This document shows positions 5,808-8,605 of a stretch of DNA of 8,605 bases, piece after piece; the stretch's first letter is position 1, and the number at the start of each line of letters is the position of its first letter. Location of the stretch: contig JAQTRN010000031.1 in assembly GCA_028711795.1 (NCBI GenBank), positions 1 through 8,605 of the forward strand. The letters run 5' to 3'. The position numbers were made by a program, and so were the translations under genes. The DNA is from Dehalococcoidales bacterium. Its GTDB lineage: Bacteria; Chloroflexota; Dehalococcoidia; Dehalococcoidales; JAQTRN01. The notes under the pieces were generated by a model, which was not told where the DNA came from, ran no database searches, and worked only from the letters and a program-made list of their open reading frames with translations.

Positions 5808-7184
5808 ATGGACAAGACCGATAAGTCTCGTGGCCGGACCGCCTTCATCTGCCAGCAGTGTGGCCGGGAGAGCCTTAAGTGGCTGGGACGCTGCCCTAAC
5901 TGCCAGGCGTGGAATAGCTTTCTGGAAACCGCCATCGCTCCCGTACTAAAACGGAGTGTGTCCATGGAGAATCTACCCCGGGAGCTATCTCAGGTAGCAC
6001 TCGAGGCGAGCGACCGCCTGCCTCTCCCGCTGGCTGAGTTCAACCGGGTGCTCGGCGGCGGCCTGGTATTGGGTTCGCTGGTACTAATTGGCGGTGATCC
6101 GGGTATTGGCAAATCAACCCTGCTGCTCCAGGTGGCGGCGCTGGCGGCTGACGCTCTGGGTAAGATTGTCTATGTTTCCGGTGAAGAGACGCTCCGCCAG
6201 ATTAAGCTCCGTGCCGAGCGCCTGGGAGTGACCGGCGAGAAGATTTACCTGCTGGCGGAGACCGACCTGGAAGCGGTCATTAACCATGTCGAGCAGCTCC
6301 ACCCCGGCCTGGTGATTATTGATTCGATACAGGCTGTCTACCTTCCGGAATTGGGGACGGCACCCGGTAGTATTCTTCAGGTGCGGGAGTGCACCCAGAG
6401 GCTGATGCGCTGGGCCAAGCTTAACGCGGTACCCGTCCTGATCGTGGGCCACGTCACCAAGGAAGGCAGCATCGCTGGCCCGCGAACACTGGAACATATC
6501 GTGGACGTGGTGCTGTACCTTGAGGGGGAGCCTTTTAGTAGCTACCGACTACTGCGTTGTGTCAAGAACCGATTCGGCTCGACCAATGAAGTCGGCGTCT
6601 TTGAGATGAAAGAGCAAGGCCTGGTTGAGGTGACGAACCCCTCGCAGGTATTCATCTCGCAAAGGTGGGGAGAAGCTATTGGTTCGGCGGTGGTACCGGC
6701 TCTTGAAGGTAGCCGCCCCCTGCTGGTGGAGATCCAGGCCCTGACCAACCCCACCAGCTTTGGCCTTCCCCGGCGCACCGCTAACGGTGTTGACTTCGGT
6801 CGCTTGTTGCTCATTACCGCCGTGCTGACCCGGCGAGTTGGCTTGAAACTGGGGAACCAGGATATTATTGTCAATGTCACCGGTGGCCTGAAAATCAACG
6901 AACCGGCCGCTGACCTGGGGATCGCCCTGGCGATTGCCTCCAGCTTCCGTGATACCGGCGTCGACCCTAATCTGGTGGCTATTGGTGAAGTGGGACTCAG
7001 TGGCGAACTACGCTCTGTTCCCCAGCTCGACCGTAGAATAAACGAAGTGGCCAGGCTGGGTTTCAAACGTTGTCTGGTGCCCCGGACCAGCGCTCAGTCC
7101 GGTTCCTCCAGCGCTAATATCGAGATCATTCCGGCCAGTACTCTGAAACAGGCGATTGAGGTGGGGCTGGTCAGAGTGGGCTGA
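5808..7184 (+). CDS. radA: DNA repair protein RadA (Sms)
   Basis: 458 residues, the usual length. RadA is a hexameric helicase-like ATPase that promotes branch migration and processing of recombination intermediates. A four-cysteine zinc finger is formed by C15, C18, C29 and C32. A RecA-like ATPase core follows, with Walker A GGDPGIGKST (95-104), Walker B LVIIDSIQ (168-175) and the RadA-specific KNRFG (253-257). A C-terminal Lon-protease-like domain (about 290-458) has NEPAADLGIALAIAS and GEVGLSGELR. The start MDKTDKSRGRTAFICQQCG fits the family, where the zinc finger begins about ten residues in. The ribosome site is weak (GGTAAAG, 5794-5800). It begins the plus-strand unit radA-ispD-ispF and is divergent from trkH. 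All motifs are intact. Confidence 0.97.
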   Translation: MDKTDKSRGRTAFICQQCGRESLKWLGRCPNCQAWNSFLETAIAPVLKRSVSMENLPRELSQVALEASDRLPLPLAEFNRVLGGGLVLGSLVLIGGDPGIGKSTLLLQVAALAADALGKIVYVSGEETLRQIKLRAERLGVTGEKIYLLAETDLEAVINHVEQLHPGLVIIDSIQAVYLPELGTAPGSILQVRECTQRLMRWAKLNAVPVLIVGHVTKEGSIAGPRTLEHIVDVVLYLEGEPFSSYRLLRCVKNRFGSTNEVGVFEMKEQGLVEVTNPSQVFISQRWGEAIGSAVVPALEGSRPLLVEIQALTNPTSFGLPRRTANGVDFGRLLLITAVLTRRVGLKLGNQDIIVNVTGGLKINEPAADLGIALAIASSFRDTGVDPNLVAIGEVGLSGELRSVPQLDRRINEVARLGFKRCLVPRTSAQSGSSSANIEIIPASTLKQAIEVGLVRVG

Positions 7185-7205
7185 AAATATAGAGAAGACC
7201 TACAC

Positions 7206-7898
7206 ATGAGAATAAGCAATCACCAGAAAGTGGCCGCTATTATCGTCGCCGCTGGTCTGAGCCGGCGGATGGGTGGTGTGGACAAGATATTTGCACCGCT
7301 GGCGGGTAAGCCTGTCCTATCACGGGTGGTTGATACCTTCCAACGATGCGAGCCCATCGATGGTATTGTTATCGTCGTTGGGGAGCATAACTTGATTCAG
7401 GGACAGCGACTGGTGGTGGAGGAGGGGTGGTCAAAGGTGGTGGCTGTTTGTCCCGGGGGCAAGGAGCGCCAGGATTCTGTAGCCGCCGGCCTGGGCCGAC
7501 TTAAGGATTACCAGTGGGTAGTGGTCCACGATGGGGCACGGCCGTTACTGACCGAAGACCTGATCCATCGCGGGCTGATCGAAGCCCAGGAAGCCGGCGC
7601 GGCTGTGGCCGCGGTGCCGGTCAAAGATACCATCAAGTTAGCCAGTGATGACAAAATGGTCCAGCAGACTCTGCCACGACATAACCTGTGGGCGGTGCAG
7701 ACGCCGCAGGTCTTCAGTTTTGATATAATAACCAGGGCATATCGCCAGCTTGCGGACGAGGTGACCGATGATGCTGAAGCGGTGGAGCGTTCGGGCCATC
7801 GCGTCAAGCTATATATGGGCTCTTATGATAATATAAAGATAACTACACCTGATGACCTGACTTTGGCCGAGGTTTTGTGGCGGAAACGAGGAGGCTGA
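7206..7898 (+). CDS. ispD: 2-C-methyl-D-erythritol 4-phosphate cytidylyltransferase
   Basis: 230 residues, full length. The cytoplasmic enzyme joins CTP and methylerythritol phosphate to give CDP-methylerythritol, the third step of the non-mevalonate isoprenoid pathway. The nucleotide-binding N-terminus AAIIVAAGLSRRMG (10-23) includes R21, and K27 follows in VDKIFAP. GGKERQDSV (84-92), VVHDGARPL (106-114), PVKDTIK (138-144), R158 in LPRHNLW, TPQVF (166-170), TDDA (187-190) and K211 in IKITTPDDL complete the active site. The ATG at 7206 is preceded by GAGAAG (7192-7197). It lies 21 bases after radA and two bases before ispF, so one transcript is likely. Nothing is missing or odd. Confidence 0.97.
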   Translation: MRISNHQKVAAIIVAAGLSRRMGGVDKIFAPLAGKPVLSRVVDTFQRCEPIDGIVIVVGEHNLIQGQRLVVEEGWSKVVAVCPGGKERQDSVAAGLGRLKDYQWVVVHDGARPLLTEDLIHRGLIEAQEAGAAVAAVPVKDTIKLASDDKMVQQTLPRHNLWAVQTPQVFSFDIITRAYRQLADEVTDDAEAVERSGHRVKLYMGSYDNIKITTPDDLTLAEVLWRKRGG

Positions 7899-7900
7899 AA

Positions 7901-8392
7901 ATGCGTGTTGGAATTGGCTATGATGTTCATCGTCTGGCGTCGGGACGTCGCCTGGTGCTCGGTGGACTGGAAATACCCCACCCTCAGGGCCTGGTTGGCT
8001 GGAGTGACGCTGATGTGCTCACCCATGCTATCATTGACGCCTTGCTGGGGGCCGCTGGCCTGGGTGATATTGGTTGTTATTTCCCCTCCGGCGACCCTGA
8101 ATATAAGGACGTCCCCAGCATAAATCTGCTCCGGAAGATAGGGGATAAGCTGAAGGAGAATAACTGGCGGATAGTCAACATAGATGCCACTATAGTCGCG
8201 GAAAGGCCCAAATTGCGTGACTACTTCGATAGTATCTGCGAGAAACTTAGCCAGGCACTACAGATTAAGGCCAATCAGGTCAATGTGAAGGCTAATACCT
8301 CAGAGCAGCTAGGTTTTGTCGGCCGGGAAGAAGGTATGGTCGCCTGGGCGACCGCCTTGATCGAAAGTTGTGACAAGCAGGTGAGCCAGTGA
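7901..8392 (+). CDS. ispF: 2-C-methyl-D-erythritol 2,4-cyclodiphosphate synthase
   Basis: 163 residues, a trimeric zinc enzyme of the non-mevalonate pathway, two steps after IspD. Metal ligands D8 and H10 (GIGYDVHR) and H42 (VLTHA) are present. So are D56 in GLGDIG, FPSGDP (61-66), the second-site residues T133 and E135 in KANTSEQLGFVGREEG, and the conserved C-terminal fold. I chose the ATG at 7901 because AGGAGG (7889-7894) lies six bases upstream and MRVGIGYDVHR is the normal family start. An in-frame ATG at 7877 lies inside ispD. Position 34, histidine in the E. coli enzyme, is tryptophan here (GWSDADV). The pathway step between them (ispE) is not in the window. The stop overlaps the start of the leader frame that follows. 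Confidence 0.97.
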   Translation: MRVGIGYDVHRLASGRRLVLGGLEIPHPQGLVGWSDADVLTHAIIDALLGAAGLGDIGCYFPSGDPEYKDVPSINLLRKIGDKLKENNWRIVNIDATIVAERPKLRDYFDSICEKLSQALQIKANQVNVKANTSEQLGFVGREEGMVAWATALIESCDKQVSQ

Positions 8393-8481
8393 TTGGTAAG
8401 GTGACGCGGCGGTCAAACAAGCTGTTCTTTCCTCAGGAGCTGGACTGCATCTGTCTCCAGCCCCGACTTATCGGGGCGTAG
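8389..8481 (+). CDS. Putative cysteine leader peptide of cysE
   Basis: A 30-codon frame begins with GTG inside a GTGA overlap with the ispF stop. AGGTGA (8379-8384), an exact stretch of the extended ribosome-binding consensus, lies at suitable spacing. The frame ends at TAG 8479-8481, 33 bases before cysE. The product begins MIGKVTRRSNK and contains LDCICLQ, with Cys codons TGC (8446-8448) and TGT (8452-8454). An alternative start is GTG at 8401. Leader peptides rich in the regulated amino acid control biosynthetic operons by ribosome stalling, and Cys-containing leaders are known in other bacteria. The peptide itself probably has no function. Support: overlap, ribosome site, cysteine pair, RNA pairing, and location before a cysteine gene. 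Confidence 0.5.
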   Translation: MIGKVTRRSNKLFFPQELDCICLQPRLIGA

Positions 8482-8507
8482 GTACACAAGTCCAGTTTTG
8501 GAGGAGA
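8436..8507 (+). promoter_or_regulatory. Attenuator-like RNA structure controlling cysE
   Basis: Several pairings compete. CTGGACT (8440-8446) pairs with AGTCCAG (8489-8495), extendable by wobble pairs to 8436/8499. GCTGGA (8439-8444) pairs with TCCAGC (8455-8460 region). GCCCCGA (8460-8466) forms a strong hairpin with TCGGGGC (8471-8477). CTCCA (8455-8459) can pair with TGGAG (8499-8503), masking the cysE ribosome site GGAGGAG (8500-8506). The Cys codons lie between the first arm and the masking element, so a stalled ribosome would cover CTCCA and free the site. The pairings are seen in the sequence; the mechanism is inference. Confidence 0.45.
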
Positions 8508-8514
8508 TTAGCTC

Positions 8515-8605
8515 ATGTCACTTATTACCAGTATCAATAGAGATATTAAGGCTGTTTTTGAGCGGGACCCGGCGGCTAGAAGCACCATTGAAATAATACT
8601 CGCTT
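8515..8605 (+). CDS. cysE: Serine O-acetyltransferase, N-terminal part
   Basis: The first 30 codons are in the window and the gene runs off the end. The start MSLITSINRDIKAVFERDPAARS is the typical CysE N-terminus (R-x-D-I-x-A-V-F-E-R-D-P-A-A-R-S). The enzyme acetylates L-serine with acetyl-CoA to O-acetylserine, the carbon skeleton for cysteine. A strong ribosome site GGAGGAG (8500-8506) lies eight bases before the ATG. The catalytic left-handed helix domain and cysteine feedback site lie beyond the window. The preceding leader suggests cysteine-dependent expression in addition to feedback inhibition of the enzyme. A cysS gene often follows in this arrangement but cannot be seen here. Confidence 0.92.
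   Translation, partial: MSLITSINRDIKAVFERDPAARSTIEIILA

Noticed and set aside
5755..5949. Short plus-strand frame overlapping the radA start
   Set aside because: It runs out of frame through the promoter region and the zinc-finger codons of radA. Its product matches nothing known to me and is explained as a shadow.
6114..7066. Two long antisense frames inside radA (6114-6497 and 6542-7066, minus strand)
   Set aside because: They are complementary shadows of a well-conserved gene, with low-complexity Ser/Arg/Pro-rich products, no ribosome site and no recognisable domain.
7877..7900. Upstream ispF start at 7877
   Set aside because: The AGGAGG at 7889-7894 points to ATG 7901, and the family begins MRVGIGYDVHR without an extension.
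8460..8477. Intrinsic terminator after ispF
   Set aside because: The GCCCCGA/TCGGGGC hairpin is strong, but it is followed by CGTAGG with no U-tract, and it lies inside the leader frame ahead of cysE.
8393..8514. Cysteine T-box riboswitch before cysE
   Set aside because: The gap is only 122 bases and lacks the conserved T-box antiterminator sequence (GGTGGNACCGCG-type) and a stem I layout. A UGGA lies at 8499-8502, but only as part of the ribosome site. The leader-peptide reading explains more.

Overview
The window is a compact bacterial chromosome segment with moderate GC, short intergenic gaps, ATGA/GTGA stop-start overlaps and no mobile element, rRNA, tRNA or CRISPR that I can see. Gene content (a biotin-dependent, Na+-coupled decarboxylase module, a shortened KdpD kinase, a radA-ispD-ispF-cysE run) suits an anaerobic or facultative lineage. 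The feel is that of Dehalococcoidia (Chloroflexota) or a Firmicutes-like relative. That placement is an impression from gene style and order, not a measured result.

Region 1 (1-1681, + strand) is the end of a carboxyltransferase/decarboxylase operon. It holds the last residues of a biotin-carrier protein, a 43-residue single-span membrane peptide in the place of an OadG-like subunit, the OadB-type beta subunit (Na+-pumping decarboxylase), and an unrecognised 65-residue two-span membrane protein that overlaps oadB by four bases.

Region 2 (1714-5526, - strand) is a potassium unit transcribed trkH/ktrB -> kdpD-like -> kdpE. The kinase keeps the membrane (DUF4118-like), GAF-like and catalytic parts of KdpD but lacks its large N-terminal cytoplasmic domain. 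The pair sits behind a Trk/Ktr-type channel instead of the Kdp ATPase.

Region 3 (5527-5807) is a divergent control region. Four TCAAGA-type half-sites spaced 11, 21 and 11 bp lie at and upstream of a likely trkH promoter. A second copy of the core operator (15 of 16 bases) lies in the opposite orientation at a possible radA promoter. A perfect 8+8 bp palindrome follows just before radA. The trkH leader can form several hairpins, two of them mutually exclusive.

Region 4 (5808-8605, + strand) is radA-ispD-ispF, then a short leader and the start of cysE. The order recalls the Bacillus radA-disA-yacL-ispD-ispF-gltX-cysE-cysS cluster with disA, yacL and gltX missing. Between ispF and cysE lies a 30-codon reading frame. 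It starts in a GTGA overlap with the ispF stop, has a good ribosome binding site, and carries Cys-Ile-Cys codons just before an RNA segment that can pair with the cysE ribosome binding site. This looks like a cysteine-responsive leader-peptide attenuator and is the most interesting item in the window.
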